A stretch of 64,000 bases of DNA from Nymphaea colorata (GCF_008831285.2 NC_045141.1:20890848-20954847); one strand, 5' to 3'; positions 25,201 through 38,033 are shown, numbered from the stretch's first letter. A program made the numbers and translations. Notes: generated by a model not told the origin, from the letters alone.

Positions 25201-26499
25201 TCAGATGACTTAATTCTCAATGGTTATGAAACTAGATCCATGTCGTCAAAACTAAGATTACATGAAATGCTGAACAAGTTTACATGGTCAAATGATAAAT
25301 GCGGTTATCTTTTTGAAGAGTGAAGGCTGTTGAAATAAAATTTCGGGTGGGCTGTGCTTCAGCACAGGTTTGCCTTCAGCAGTTTCAAGCTCGAATAATG
25401 AATTAATGCTAGTTTTCATATTCTAAAGTTCTCTGTGAGAAAGATTATATTCAAATGTTTCTAGAAGCAAGAGAAATTGTTACAGACTTATAAAGAACAT
25501 ACTTTCAAGTTAATTCATAGATGGGTAGTGTTCCCTTAAAAGTGTAAACATGGAGGAGGAAACATAAAAGCATCTAAAGAATTCTCGATTACTTCCTATG
25601 GCGTGAAGTGTGAACTTACTGTTGTCCTTTCTTGTTCCTCTTTTTCCGGCTTAAAAATTATGCACCATTGGCATCTTATGAAGAAGGGGTTGTAGATTTA
25701 AAAATCTAAAGAACCACGCATCACCAGTACAACTTTCTCCGATGCCATGGAAAGTGAGATTTTGGGGCAACATATAGATGAATGCAAGCATCACTTTTTG
25801 ACATGAAAATGCTGATACTTGGTAAAACTATATCACGTGAAAAAGAAAGCAAAATATACACAACTGTGCCTTTTTGAGCTGGTTAGGTTAGGAAGGCATT
25901 CGGAGATCATGAAACTGTTTAGGTAATATACAGATAGCTTGCATTTGTCATCCTTCAACACGACAACATTTGGAATTTTTTCGAGTTTTGGCTTTTTTTA
26001 TCTTAAGTTGTACCGCATCCTCTACATTGCCTTAAAGTTAAACCGAGCACTACTGTAAGCATCAGGATTAGCTGCTCTGGTGTTGATGATTTTTAGCCGA
26101 ATTATCCCTTTTTTTGGACAAGAATTGCCAACTTCGTTTTGTCTTCGACCGGAAAAGATTACAGAAAAGAGGTCCTAACATGGTCAGTAAAAAAAAATTC
26201 CAGCACAGAAAAGAATGCAGCCATTATCCAATTTAACAATCTTCCTCTTTATCATGTGGGGAGGGATTATATTCTTATTCCTCATGACATTCATCGAGAT
26301 CTTACCATGTGCTGTAGCAGACCTAGCCTTTAATCAATTTCTGCTGGCAAGATACGTTAGACGATGACTGGTGGGGAATGACCTCACTCCTTTTGGTTAA
26401 AAAAATAAAGAAATGCGTCAACTAGTGGTCTACGAGCTGGTCTCTTGAGAGCGCCAGATTGTTAAAGTAACAGTAAAAAATGCTGGTGGGTTAAAAACT

Positions 26500-26549
<50 letters not shown>

Positions 26550-29500
26550 ACATGGTGGTACCAAAACGACCATTTAAGAACGGTCGGTGGGGAGGAAGGG
26601 GATGAAAGGCTTATAGATGCGATTCTGACCTCCACCAGTGACCCTTTAGCTTTCCTGCATTTTTCAGTAGTAAAATATAGAGGAAAGAAGAGAAACATGT
26701 CTAAAAAAGTGGTAAACCCACCAAGAAGGCTGAGGTTCGATTTCTTTTTCCATGAAAATGGCAGACCAATCAGTGAGGCTGGCAACAGTTTTTCTGAAAG
26801 AAACCCCTCCAGTTGGACGGAAAACCATTTATTATATATATTACTTGCCCAACCACCGGCCGGAATGGTGAACTTGGACCACCAGTGAATGGAGAAGAAG
26901 CAGGATGTTCTGTGACTAGAACGGAGGTCAGTACTGTTCACAGTGCAATTACTCAAACTTGTCAAGTAAAAGAACCCAGCTACCATGAAAGGCCGTATTT
27001 CTTGCTGCTGGCCTGCCTGCCTGCCTTTATGCGCAAACGTTGAATCTTGTCTTTTTCCTTCTCCCAATCTAAAGTTCAATTTAATAGAGAAATGTGACAT
27101 ATTTTTTTGAATCTTTCTAGCTTTTTAGGCAAAACATAGATTTTAGTTTTTTATTCAATACAGAAACGATCTCGATCCCTCTTCCATTCACCCGATTCTC
27201 TGAATATTCTTTTTTCTGCTGACGGAGTTAAGTTCAACAGGCAATGCTTCACGTGCCTCGATGCACAATTGGATCCTCGAGATGCTAATAAAGATTAAGT
27301 CACAACTCGGTCTTTCTGGGAGATATTGTTCTTGGGTTGATGCTTCACGTGCCTTTATTAGGCTAATTAATATCTCACAAAAATGAGCTTATGCTGAATA
27401 TTTTACGTTTATATATATATATATGTATAGGTAAGTTGGGCAGCTTCTTGTCCTTTAGCAAAAGCTGGGCTCCTTTTCTGCGAGACATTCGGCAGAGTAC
27501 GTGCAAGAGAACGTGACGGTGAGACGATCTTATGACGTGTTTCTTTTGCCCATTAAAATACCATTTCGCTACTTTTTAATAAAGACGCTCTAATCTCTGG
27601 TAGCTGCGATCGTATTAACATATAAAATTTGTTTTTGGTACACTACATATATTTGTTTATGACTTAGCAAAATATATAAAGAGAGAGTTTCATTTTCAAG
27701 GTCCTTGAGCTTACATACCTACCTGTCTGAGCTCACATATATAATAAGATCCGGACTTAATTTCTTTGAGAGGAATAAGCCACTCACTCTCATGTATGCA
27801 CGCACACACAGACACAAGGATCAGCATATTGAGTTAGAATCCTGCCTCAGTGACGCTGCTATACCATTTTCACGTATGAACTTGTAACCACATTCACGAA
27901 TACCAGCAATAAATGTGTAGATGGTACCAGCAATGCCTCCGAAAGGGCACAATATTCCTCCTCCATCCGACAGCCTCAATTTCCTAAAATGTCTTACTTG
28001 GAGAACGTGTCACAATGTCTAGAAATTTCACATTTTGATCGCAATTTTGAGGCAAACAAAAGCAGTCTTGCCCAGTTCACCACTGTTCAACCGTCAGTTA
28101 CACTTTTCTTCCCCACAAAGTGGATTTCTCCGGCCATCTCGAAGCTTTTGGCCTCTTACACACGGAACTATATATATATAAGAGAGATGGCAGGAGAAGT
28201 CGAATGGATTTACCTACTTTGGACACCTGCGAATATACTTTGTGGGCAAAGGCCCTCACCTTCCATCACCACGGGTGACGATCCGCACACACGCAGACAT
28301 GCACACGTACTATGGAAATGAAGGTATTTCTATCATTTTATGGAAAAGTCTTCCCATGCCATGTGCTTCTGGAAAAGAAATCCATGCATCAATTATTACT
28401 GCTGAAACTACTTAGACAGAGAGGGAGAGACGGAGCAAGTAATTTGGTGAAAGTGGGAAGCTGCTTCCCCTGAGGGATGAAAGGAAAAAAGAATTAAATG
28501 ATTGGCACGTTCTAGAAGCTGGAGCCGGCGATCTGACCCACCAACCCGTTGGTTGCAGAGAGTTTGAGCTCACACGAGTCGAGTCAGGGACGCCGTTCCC
28601 CTCCACCGCCGCACGTGCTGACTTCCACTGCTCTCAGTAGTACAATACTACTGCTGCCATGAAAGAGAAGGAAAAGGTAGCCATTGGAATGGTAGATGAC
28701 GTGAAACGAGAGACGGCCGAGCAGAGGCGACGAGGCCAACCAACACCCCACCTCCACGTCCTCCTCTTCTTCTCCGTCCGTGGAGTGGTCGGTAGGCGCC
28801 GCCGCCGCCGCCGCAGCTCGGCTCCGTCCACACGAAGCCGATCTCTGCCCTCCTCAACTACCAATCCTTATGCCAAGCATCGTCAGAGGGGCGAGAAAAA
28901 GCGCAAAGCTGGCTACCACTGTGACAGAATTAAATTATTGAAAGCGTTAAGATGTCGTTTGAAAAACTTTAGCAGCGTCCGTTCGTTCGTAGTTACTCGG
29001 AATAGTCGATTCATGTGCGTTGAAAACGAAAGAGGGCCATGATGCATATGCATGGTTCAATATTTCGGGAGGATTTGGAAGATAACGAAGTGGGAGTTTG
29101 AAATATTCGCTAAGGTTGTTAGCCGCCATGCGTACGTGTTGCATTAAGGGCCACAAGTGCTTAAATAATTGCAGCTGATCTTGCTCGATCTTAAATAATT
29201 GCAAGAAGGAAAACTGGTTCTAAGTTTGAGAGAAAATGGATTGCATGTTCGACCCTATTCGTTTCATTTCTTTTCCTTTTTGGCGTTCAACTTCTTACTT
29301 ATGTAGTTGACTTGAAAAGTATTGAGCTGGGATTGAAGTTCAGTTGGTTGCTTTGCTTGTCCTCTACCACCTTGTGAATTTTGCTTATATTAAAGATGAG
29401 TTGAAGGTTAGGTAGAAAAATTTTTGGAATGATAAAATATCTATCTTATTGATCGGCCTCCTTATTAAATATGATGTTGGAAGACTTCAAAATCTCTCCC

Positions 29501-30300
29501 ACAAGTCCAGTTGTTTTCTCGACAATATGTTGGTCTCTCGATTTAATTCCTCCAATTCGAAGTATATAGCTTATACGTGGTGTGTGTGAGATGTTCGTTC
29601 CACAATATCCGAATAATGGACTCTTAGAATCGACGAGTTTTCAGATGTCAAAGAACATCTCTGAATGCATAAGATTTATGAAAATTAAATGCCATCACAC
29701 AAGTGCTCTCACATGTTTAGCACTGGTTCTTTTAGCACTGGTTCTGTTCCGTCATGTACAAGAAGAAGTCACAACCCAAGTTTTTTTTTTTTTTTTGCAG
29801 AGATTTTACTAAATTTGAGCCTATAGTTAAAAAGTGGAATAATATCTACCTGATTAATTGTCTCACAACTGCAGTGAAGATGTTTCCTAAGTTGAGGAAA
29901 GTCATAATGTTCAAAATCAATGTAAATTAACTTTGAATTGACTCTGGAATGTATGTATAATTTAACTTGAGATATTTGTTAAGCTCACAGTTTTAGAAAA
30001 ATAATTAATAAAAGAATAAAAAAGTGGTCCTCCTTCTTTGGAATTACAGTCAATGATAGACCTCAAAATAAAATAAAAATTCTTTGAGAATATTGATGTA
30101 GCTAGCTGTTTGTCCTAGTGGCCTCATGAGGACAAGAAACGAAGAAGGTGGATCCATTCGTAGCGGCCCAACGTTCTGACCACATGGGACAAAGCCGGTC
30201 CCAACTGGGCTTAAGCCGACCTTAAAATAGGAGCCGAGCTAAAGGTGTAGGTAGCGTGGCGGCCAGCGTCAAGTACGTGTTGAGCGTGGGATGGAAGGTC
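22230..30300. other. Intergenic between copia element and MYB
   Basis: About 8 kb of AT-rich sequence without a recognisable gene. Open frames are short or, in the case of a 200-codon minus-strand frame at 26498-27100, end in codons of a (CT)n repeat and match no family. A GC-richer block at about 28,550-28,900 contains a CCG-repeat patch but no convincing coding sequence. Confidence 0.6.
26503..26545. repeat. (GA)n microsatellite
   Basis: Perfect AG run of about 43 bp in intergenic DNA. Confidence 0.95.
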
Positions 30301-30305
30301 GCGAG

Positions 30306-30315
30306 TATAAAAATA
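30306..30315 (+). promoter_or_regulatory. TATA box of the MYB gene
   Basis: TATAAAAATA lies 130 bp upstream of the MYB start codon. Transcription would begin near 30,335-30,340, leaving a leader of about 100 nt. The spacing is normal for a plant promoter; this is an inference from sequence. Confidence 0.55.
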
Positions 30316-30435
30316 TGCGTTTCGTTGATTGGACGGTCGCGTGCTGCCCTTCTGCTCTTAGCCCTCGCTCTTCTCCTCACTCTTCTGTCTTGGTTTGAAT
30401 TGTCGTTGCTCCGCTGTCTCTCCCGAGGAGAAAGA

Positions 30436-32804
30436 ATGGTGAAGCCCGAGAGCCACAACAAGAAGGCGGTGACCAGAGGAGCATGGACAGCAGAGGAAGA
30501 TAGGAGATTATCGGAGTACATAAGGATCCATGGTGACAAGAAGTGGAGATTTCTGCCTGCCAGAGCAGGTCTCCTTCTCTCTCTTTCTCTGTGTCTGTGC
30601 GTGTGTGTTGAGTTGAACAGCTCCGTTGGGGGTAGAATCTTCTTTGTCTCCAAAACGTCAGGCGCAGAAGCTGTGCCTTTTTTGTTGCCTCATGGTCTTG
30701 ATTTTAGAGTCTAGTACTTCTTGAGACTTTCTTTACTGTAAAAGACCAAGCTCTTCGTGTCAGTGCGGTTCCGTTCTTCACACTGCCGTCCTAAACTCAG
30801 TGACGTTTTAGTTTTCGGAGAAGCACTTCGAGTATGAAGCTTAAGAGTCTAAAGATGCGCCAATGTAGGTTCGGTTGAGGTTAAACCTGGTGCGACTACT
30901 CAAAAGAGTGATCAGAAATTGGAGACTGTATCATTTAGTTAACCGCTTTGAAGTCTGCTATACTTATCTGAATCCTTCTCCTCCCGTGAGCTACGAGACC
31001 GAAAATTATTCTCCTGCTCACGGAGATGGGTCTAATCATCGTAATAACTACACTGTAAAATTCAAGAGGTTGGGTGTCATAATCACCAGAAGAAGTACTC
31101 TGACCTGCAAATCCAAGTTGGTACCGAGTGGTGTTCCCATTCCATCGATCGGGATTGATGCAAACCCCACTTAGTTACTTTCTCCATGTGAACTCGGTCT
31201 TTTCACGACACCTTCTATTGATCACCACAATTTTAGAGAACCCGTGATCTTTTAAAGTTTTTTTTGTTTTCTTCTTCTTGAAGGGAAAACTGATCCATGT
31301 GACATAACCTTGCAGGTCTAAATAGATGTGGGAAGAGCTGCAGATTGAGATGGTTGAATTACTTACGGCCAGATATCAAGAGAGGGAACATATCAGAAGA
31401 TGAAGAGGATTTAATTATGAGGCTTCACAATCTTTTGGGAAACAGGTGACTCAATCTTACCATTTACTTCTATAATCTCACTCTACTCTGGCCATTGTTT
31501 GGAAAAATAAGAAGATGTGATGCCATCCTGGTGCCCGACTATGTATCCTACGGCTCCATGAACGAGTTATTGCTCTTACAATAGAAAGACAACAAAGTCC
31601 CCAGTGAAATTGTTGAGGTTTACGCACTCGGTTTCCTACTATACAGATTCTGATTACCGAATTATTGCGATTTTCGCGGCATGAAAGCAGTTGTCGGATT
31701 CATGCTTTCTGAATGCATTTCTCAAGTCAACACGAAAGAGGGTTTACCATCAACGTGTAAGATTTTTCTTGGCTGGATGGTGATTTGGAAACCTGCGTTT
31801 GAGTCAGCAGCATAAGTCATAGGCAGTTCATGATCAGGTAACTGTAAACTCGATCAGGTTTGAGACAATTGATCTCCACCTGCCCAATGGCCAATGGGTT
31901 CTAATTGTCAAATTAGAAATTCACTAACAAGCACAAACGCAAGCTAGAGATAGGTCCTTCATCTCTCTCTCTCCAGCGAAAATTCAGTCTGCCTTTTCAA
32001 CAGTATTATTTAATGCACTGGACCCTGAAAACCTTTTCGTTGGTAGATGTCATGACTGTAGGAGGGGCTCCATGGTTGCTGTTTTCATCGAGAGTGAGGT
32101 GAAATTCCATCCTTTCAATGACTCGAAAGTGAGTACCAACGTGGTGGACCCCTTGATATTGATGAATTATCAATGTGTTCCCAGTCTCTCTCTATCCCAC
32201 CGGCCTCCCTCTCTTCTGAACAGTTCATGTATATTCGTGATGCAGGTGGTCACTGATCGCCGGAAGATTGCCAGGGCGAACAGATAACGAAATAAAAAAT
32301 TACTGGAATACTCATTTGAGCAAAAAATCATTATCAATGAGTGACCTAAACCTCAAAATAAACCAGAAGTTGAAGAAGGCCCAGAAGCCGCTCCCACCAA
32401 CAAGAACGTGCCCAGTTTCCTCTACGCCGGACAGCACCAACGAGAAGGCCGGCGGGGAGAGCGAGAGGCCGTGGAGCTGCCCGCTAGATCAGGATTTCGA
32501 TGTGCAAATCGACCTCGATATCGACAAGTTTTTCGACTTCCCCACCACTGGTTCAGCTGCGACGGAGCAGGGGCAGAGCACCGGGATGGTGGAAATGAGC
32601 AACCGGCTGGTGCAGGAATCGAGGGAGGAAGCTGGATTCTTCAAGGGCCTGTTCCAATATTGTGAGTCGGAGAACCCTGATGCCGGCCTCTGCTCCGACC
32701 AATATTCCAAGCTCGAGCATCTCGACTTAGAGATGATCAGCAGGCTTCTGGAGTTCGATGTGGATGCGAACCATCCTGCAGAGGGGAATCTCTCTCTTTC
32801 TTAG
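30436..32804 (+). CDS. R2R3-MYB transcription factor, bHLH-interacting type, 3 exons
   Basis: Nuclear DNA-binding regulator of 273 aa. Exons read as 30436-30568, 31316-31445 and 32246-32804 (822 nt). Both introns interrupt the MYB domain at the positions usual in plant R2R3-MYB genes (phase 1 in R2, phase 2 in R3). R2 has tryptophans at 17, 37 and 57. R3 has Ile70, Trp89 and Trp108, with the usual loss of the first R3 tryptophan. Residues 76-95 fit the [DE]Lx2[RK]x3Lx6Lx3R signature exactly, so the protein should bind R-like bHLH partners in an MBW complex. Such MYBs control anthocyanin or proanthocyanidin synthesis, or trichome and root-hair fate. The repeats resemble TT2, GL1/WER and MYB82 proteins. 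The acidic C-terminus (DIDKFFDFP near 145-155, LLEFDVD near the end) looks like an activation region. I do not recognise a subgroup tail motif, so the pathway is unassigned. Confidence 0.93.
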
Positions 32805-32835
32805 AGAAGCAGCATTGCTCCTTTAACCTGATCTA

Positions 32836-32892
32836 AATAAATCCTTGATTGTACAAAAATGGGGTTGCTTCATCTGCTGTCATAAGAATAAA
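32836..32892 (+). terminator. Polyadenylation signals of the MYB gene
   Basis: AATAAA occurs at 32836-32841 and again at 32887-32892, 32 and 83 nt after the MYB stop codon. Either could direct cleavage. Plant signals are loose, so this is only suggestive. Confidence 0.45.
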
Positions 32893-33088
32893 GATTGAAG
32901 GGCGTCAACTAATTATTTTTATCTGTGACTACTTTTTTTTTTTTTTTTACTCTGCTGCACTTTGTTCTTTTCCTCTTCTGCTCCAGCGGAATTGACCCGA
33001 CAGAACCTGCGGGCCAGAGCAAAGCGTGGCCCGGGCAGGTAAGAAATGGGCCGGCGGGGCGCCGGCTAGACCTTAGATTGCTCGGTGT

Positions 33089-33111
33089 GAGAGAGAGAGA
33101 GAGAGAGAGAG
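33089..33111. repeat. (GA)n microsatellite
   Basis: GA run of about 23 bp, about 300 bp downstream of the MYB stop codon. Confidence 0.93.
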
Positions 33112-34009
33112 GGAGCGAACTCATCCAACAGGCTGTTGGATCTTACACGAGAAAGAGTGGAAAGAAAACACCCATACCAGACCCATGCACATCGAAATAA
33201 TGTTCAACGGCATTCGCGTAACATGCAGGCCCGCTTTTAAAAGTGGGTCAGCACCATCATGAAAGTGGGTTAGGTCTGCATGACATGCACTGGAAACTGT
33301 GCACGGTGCACCCGGATGCATGCAAACATCCTTAAATACATATAAATATATATGTTTTATCATTGCGCCACGTTGTGAACAACCCATACCTCCACAAACA
33401 TGTACCGTGCTTGGACTCATATCTACCTAAGTTCAACCACTAATATAAGATTTTAAAGAATGAGTCATGAAGCCCCCCGCATCTATTGACATGCACATCC
33501 ATGCAATGCATTGGATTATGTTTCTAACACATCGATATATATATATAAATTATATAAAAGCTGTTAGCTGGGGCCAAGGTGGATTTGAAAGAGATAACCG
33601 GTTTTCACACGGCACGAGGTAATATGGAACGCAGAATGGGTGAAGTCAGCTTTATGGCGGTACAGATGGCATGTCTTCGCTCCTGCAATGGATCTACCAA
33701 TCAAATCTGGGCAGAAATAGATAGGTGCCTAAAGGGAAAGGGGTAGCCATAGAGTGGGCTCTAGTTGTGATGCCGAAAGTTATAGATCTTATGGCCATTA
33801 ATTAACCTTGAGTTTGAGAAAGAAGCTTTAAGTTAATACACCACCGATGTGCAACAGTAACGAAAATAACAAAAAGCAACCCGCAATATCATCACCATAG
33901 AAAAAATGTCTAATCAACAACATTCATGTGACGCCGTATAAATCTGCGGCCTAGTTATTCCTTTAAGAAACTTTGTGAAATCGGTCACGTCCTCACTGCT
34001 TTATTGTCC

Positions 34010-34185
34010 AAATGACTAAAATGCCCTTCACTAAGGAGGAACACCTTCACAACAAAACTCAAAACACCTTTTTTTTTTTCTTTTGTTTTATGAGGTCAAA
34101 ATTGTAAAAAAGGTGAAAAAAAAAAAACACTTTTTCGATAAACGACGAAACATAACGTCATAGGTGGTGGCTTGTGAGGGGTCGA
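34010..34185. repeat. Unclassified dispersed repeat, copy 1
   Basis: Shares two landmarks in the same order with 35321-35445: an AAATGACTAAAATGCCCTT-like block, and about 150 bp later GGTGGCTTGTGAGGGGTC. The intervening sequence is A-rich in both copies. Termini were not resolved. Confidence 0.5.
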
Positions 34186-35320
34186 CCATTCGAGTGGATG
34201 ATTGGCGTGGCTTGGAGAGCATGCTAGGGCTGAACCACATCTTGGCTTGTTGCTCACATAATAGTTGCACAAAATTTGATAATTTTGTTTATTCATCAAC
34301 TTTTTGTTCTTGAATTATTTGTTTAGTGCTTTATGTTTAAGGCCTATTCTATACATAATGTCTTTTGAAAAGAGAAAGGTATTCTGCTGCCTATTCAATT
34401 GCTAGATCCCATCGCGCCCACCTGGAAAATTGGAAGGATGCTGCTGCCGAACTCCACCTACAATTCAAATGCAATCTTTAACTTTTTTTTTTTTTTTCCG
34501 TTTTTCTTTTCTTGTTTTTGGCTTTAAGCAAGCAGGGGGTTAAGCAGACCGCTAGCAGTTTACATGCATTTCGAGTAATTGAACTCTTTACCCACGAAGC
34601 CATTTGTCGGCAACTTGGCATAGGCTGCCAAACAAAGTGATGTAGAAACATGGAGGCGGAGTTTGTGGCTTTCTGCTCCACCAACTAAAATTATCGCAGC
34701 AAACATGATATACACTGCAATCTTCAGACAGTCTATGAGTCTGATGGATCAATAGCCAATATTCGTACTCTTGGCCTCCAACCATATCTACACGTGGAAC
34801 TTTTAGAGCCGAACTATTCATCACTTTTCTCCCTTCCTTTCTTTACCTTTCACTATATCACGTGGCTGCTATCGTGATATGTAACTTGAAAATCGGAACC
34901 CCATAAAGGACTCTGCTTATCTTCTAGAGGAATCGACCTATGAAAGTCACCGAGTTAGGCGTTGATCCTGATCAGGTCCTTGGGCATGCGTCAAAACTGG
35001 CTGATCTTCACAGTGGAGACTGGTGAGATGCAACTAAGATCTTATCTCTTTTTTTAAAGAATCTATTGATGATAGTGACATGCCGCGACCTTCTTGGAGC
35101 GAATTCGCAGTCATTTTTACGGTGGCTGAAACGTGAAAGAGGAAAAGATTTGAATCATGAATGAAAAGATTACTTGAAAACGAGTTTAGACTATTATATG
35201 GGGGAAAAGAATGCTTTTTATTTTGTTTGTAAGCATGGGCAAGAAGATTTTTATGCCTTCATGACATTGAAAGCATGATATATGTTCTGCCCCCAATATT
35301 GAAGAGGGTATTTGGATGGA

Positions 35321-35445
35321 TAAATGACCAAAATACCCTTGATAGAGAAAGAAAAACCCCCCCTTATAGTAAAGACAAAAATGAAAAGGAAAAACAAAAA
35401 AAAATCCGACAAGACAAAGAATCACGTGGTAGCCCGTGAGGGGTC
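35321..35445. repeat. Unclassified dispersed repeat, copy 2
   Basis: Counterpart of 34010-34185, with TAAATGACCAAAATACCCTT followed by GGTAGCCCGTGAGGGGTC. Spacing between the two landmarks is shorter than in copy 1, so the copies have diverged by indels. Confidence 0.5.
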
Positions 35446-36010
35446 AGTGGAGACTCGAGCACATGACTCTGTTCGACCCCGAACACCCACCGCTCTCGGC
35501 GCAACATCGCCCGATTTTACATGAGCCACAGAAAAGAATGTGCCAGAACACTTTCACATATGGGGCCAAAAGAACATGGGTATGAAGAATCTGTGTGAAT
35601 TAGATTGTTCATGACTAAGACAAAGGCAATGTGCCAATGCAAGTACTGTTTCTGGCTACCATATACCTCACTTGGATGATTGGGCTTAGATCCTTATAGC
35701 TGGAGGAGCTTCTCAGAACTCAGTATCTGCTTTTTCAACAGGAGAGGGATCTGAATTTGCCTAACTCAAGAGGTCCATATTTATCATGCTACTTTACAAC
35801 CTGGCTCTCCCTTTGTTGATCAGTGAAGTATGAAGGTAAATACTTAAGCACATAAAACATACCATTTTCCGTATCTGAACTTTGTATTGCACATTTATGC
35901 TCCCTAGGCAAATTCAGATCCCTCTGCTGCTGCAAAAGCGATCCCCTATTTCATCACTTGTCACTAAATAGATCTTTCTTTTGGAGTGGCGTGTGTCTCA
36001 GGTAAATGTG

Positions 36011-36575
36011 CTCCATTCAAACACGGTGGACGGTATCTAGCGATGCCTTCTAGCAGACCATAATAGAGAAGGGTTTATTTTTTGAAACTTTGTCACACCC
36101 GCTAAGGTGCAACCAGTGGCGGAGCTACATGTGTCCTTATGTTTGCAGTTGCCCATGCTCCCCGACAAAATTTGTAACATTTGCTTATTTGTGTATATTA
36201 TTGTCCCGGAATCATTTCACTATTTATTTTGTATTTGAAGGGTCTAAGATTTTTTGAATTATCGTCGCTCAGCCAAAAATTTCTACCTCCGCCACCGGGT
36301 GCAACATAATAGCTAGCGGCTTACAACTAAAGTGCTGTTGACATAGACCTCATGCATCCGCAAAGTCAAAAGATCTACTTGATCACGGAATAGACCTTAG
36401 TTTCCTTTAGGGGTGTTTGATTAGTGGAGTACGTCTGAGATGGACGTTCTGTCTCTATCGTACACTCCATATTCAAACGTGGTGGATGGTTCCTAGTGAC
36501 ACCCTCTACCAAACCTCATTAAATAAAGGGCCTATTCACCATAGTTTCTGTTGCACCACCAGGGTGCAAGAGGAA
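36011..36575. repeat. Pair of related repeats flanking or hosting a MITE
   Basis: The segment from 36011 (CTCCATTCAAACACGGTGG) to the GGTGCAAC at 36106-36113 resembles the segment from 36465 (CTCCATATTCAAACGTGGTG) to GGGTGCAAG near 36575. They share several blocks in the same order at roughly 65-70% identity by eye. The first copy is interrupted by the MITE at 36114-36297. Confidence 0.5.
36114..36297. mobile_element. hAT-type MITE, 184 bp
   Basis: Short non-coding element flanked by a perfect 8-bp duplication, GGTGCAAC at 36106-36113 and 36298-36305. Its ends are inverted repeats (CAGTGGCGGAGCTAC on the left; the right end reads CGGTGGCGGAGGTAG on the opposite strand; 12 of 15 match). An 8-bp duplication with CAGTGGCGG-like ends points to the hAT superfamily. 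It has no coding capacity and would depend on a transposase encoded elsewhere. Confidence 0.8.
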
Positions 36576-37869
36576 AGATGGAGGAAAAAGCTTTCAATAC
36601 ACCATTACAGAGACGGAACAAGTTTCAAAAAGCTTCTAGAGAGCATTGGAGGGAGACGGAGACTATAGAGTACTCGAATCTGTTATCTCCATTCTTGTCA
36701 CTGGTCCAGCAACCATTGACCTGTCGAAAATTTTTACTTCCAATCGGCCAAAGGAGTTAAATCTCTCTCAATGCGTGGAATCGATTGGACAAACTTAGGC
36801 TGTGCCAACTAATGCTTTTTCTTAACGAATTAACATGATTTTTCTTAAGATCTCAGAGATGGACAATTGCACATGGTATCAATTAATTCGAGATTAGTGA
36901 CCGTTCTCCCAACTAATGGAAATTATACATCATTATTTGTCCTTCACTTCATTGTTTAAGAAATAAAATTAAGTCCTTTCAACTCAGAAAGAAACAATTA
37001 TAGCCCTGAATTGAAGCCTAATGCGTATTTATTGCAACCTGCTCCCAACTGATGCTGTCATCACCAGTCGCCACTATTCTCTCCTTGATGTGTAATTGCT
37101 AAGACATTTATTTCTGCTTGCCTGTTACTAATCACTTTGAAAAGGGACAGATGAACGTTATGAAAAATCATTAATAGAGTCGACCTGCAAGTGGAGTGGC
37201 AGGACTCAACAAGGCAACCGGCTTTAACAAATAACTTTCCAGATTAATAGCGCTATAAAACACGCTTAGGTTCGAAAAGCTTTCGATAAGCTGCATATAA
37301 AGTATTTAATCATGCATGCTTTTAGGTTCAGAAGTTAGAGCTACTTTCTGTAGAATGGTGGAATTACTTCCAGTAGTGATCTGCAACGGATCTTCAGTTT
37401 CTTTTGGTGACTGGGGGATCAGCAAAGAAGTTTCTGCAAAATTTTTCATCAACGACTCCAACTGGGGGTCCTTTCACTCTGACTAAAAATGCAAGAAAAG
37501 TTTTACGGTGCATACTCGAGCCCAGCCGACCCTTTTTTTCTTCACCCATGCTCAACAACCCAGTGAGCGAAAATCACCTAATATCAGGTGCCGAACTAAC
37601 ACAGTTAGAGATGGGGGCAGCTGCCTATTCCTCTGGGTCAGGGGTTAGATTTAAGGCCTTAAAGATGAAGTAGGAGAAGAGTTAAATAAATGTGGCCGAA
37701 CCTGGAAACTAGTTAGGTTGCATGGTCGCATAAAATATAGGATCTCCAACCCAATTGCACCCAACTTGGGCCCTTTTGATTGGCTCCGCCCAGTCATCTC
37801 CCACTGCTTTTGGAAGATAAGACAAATTCGAGTAATTTTGGATGTAAAAAAAGAATGCCTCCGTACCTT

Positions 37870-37882
37870 TTATATATATATT

Positions 37883-37940
<58 letters not shown>
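37870..37940. repeat. (TA)n microsatellite
   Basis: About 70 bp of almost pure TA repeats with two small interruptions near the left end. It is separated from the (GA)n tract at 37974 by about 33 bp that ends in a CA-rich stretch. Confidence 0.95.
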
Positions 37941-37943
<3 letters not shown>

Positions 37944-37961
37944 CACACGTACCACGAGAAT

Positions 37962-37973
<12 letters not shown>

Positions 37974-38024
<51 letters not shown>
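37974..38024. repeat. (GA)n microsatellite just past the Ycf20-like stop codon
   Basis: Perfect GA run of about 51 bp ending 9 bp from the stop codon of the minus-strand Ycf20-like gene. In its mRNA the 3' untranslated region would open with (CU)n followed by (UA)n. Confidence 0.95.
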
Positions 38025-38028
<4 letters not shown>

Positions 38029-38033
38029 TCAAA

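Larger units (their letters stand above)
32805..36105. other. Intergenic downstream of MYB
   Basis: No gene recognised. It starts with the MYB 3' untranslated region and contains a (GA)n run (33089-33111), A- and T-homopolymer runs, and two diverged copies of an unidentified repeat, at about 34,010-34,185 and 35,321-35,445. Confidence 0.6.

Noticed and set aside
26498-27100. 200-codon minus-strand frame with an ATG
   Set aside because: The C-terminus is encoded by the (GA)n microsatellite as a Ser-Leu repeat and the rest matches no family I know.
28634-29042. Arg-rich frames on both strands
   Set aside because: They arise from a CCG-repeat patch in GC-rich DNA, and neither strand gives a protein-like composition.
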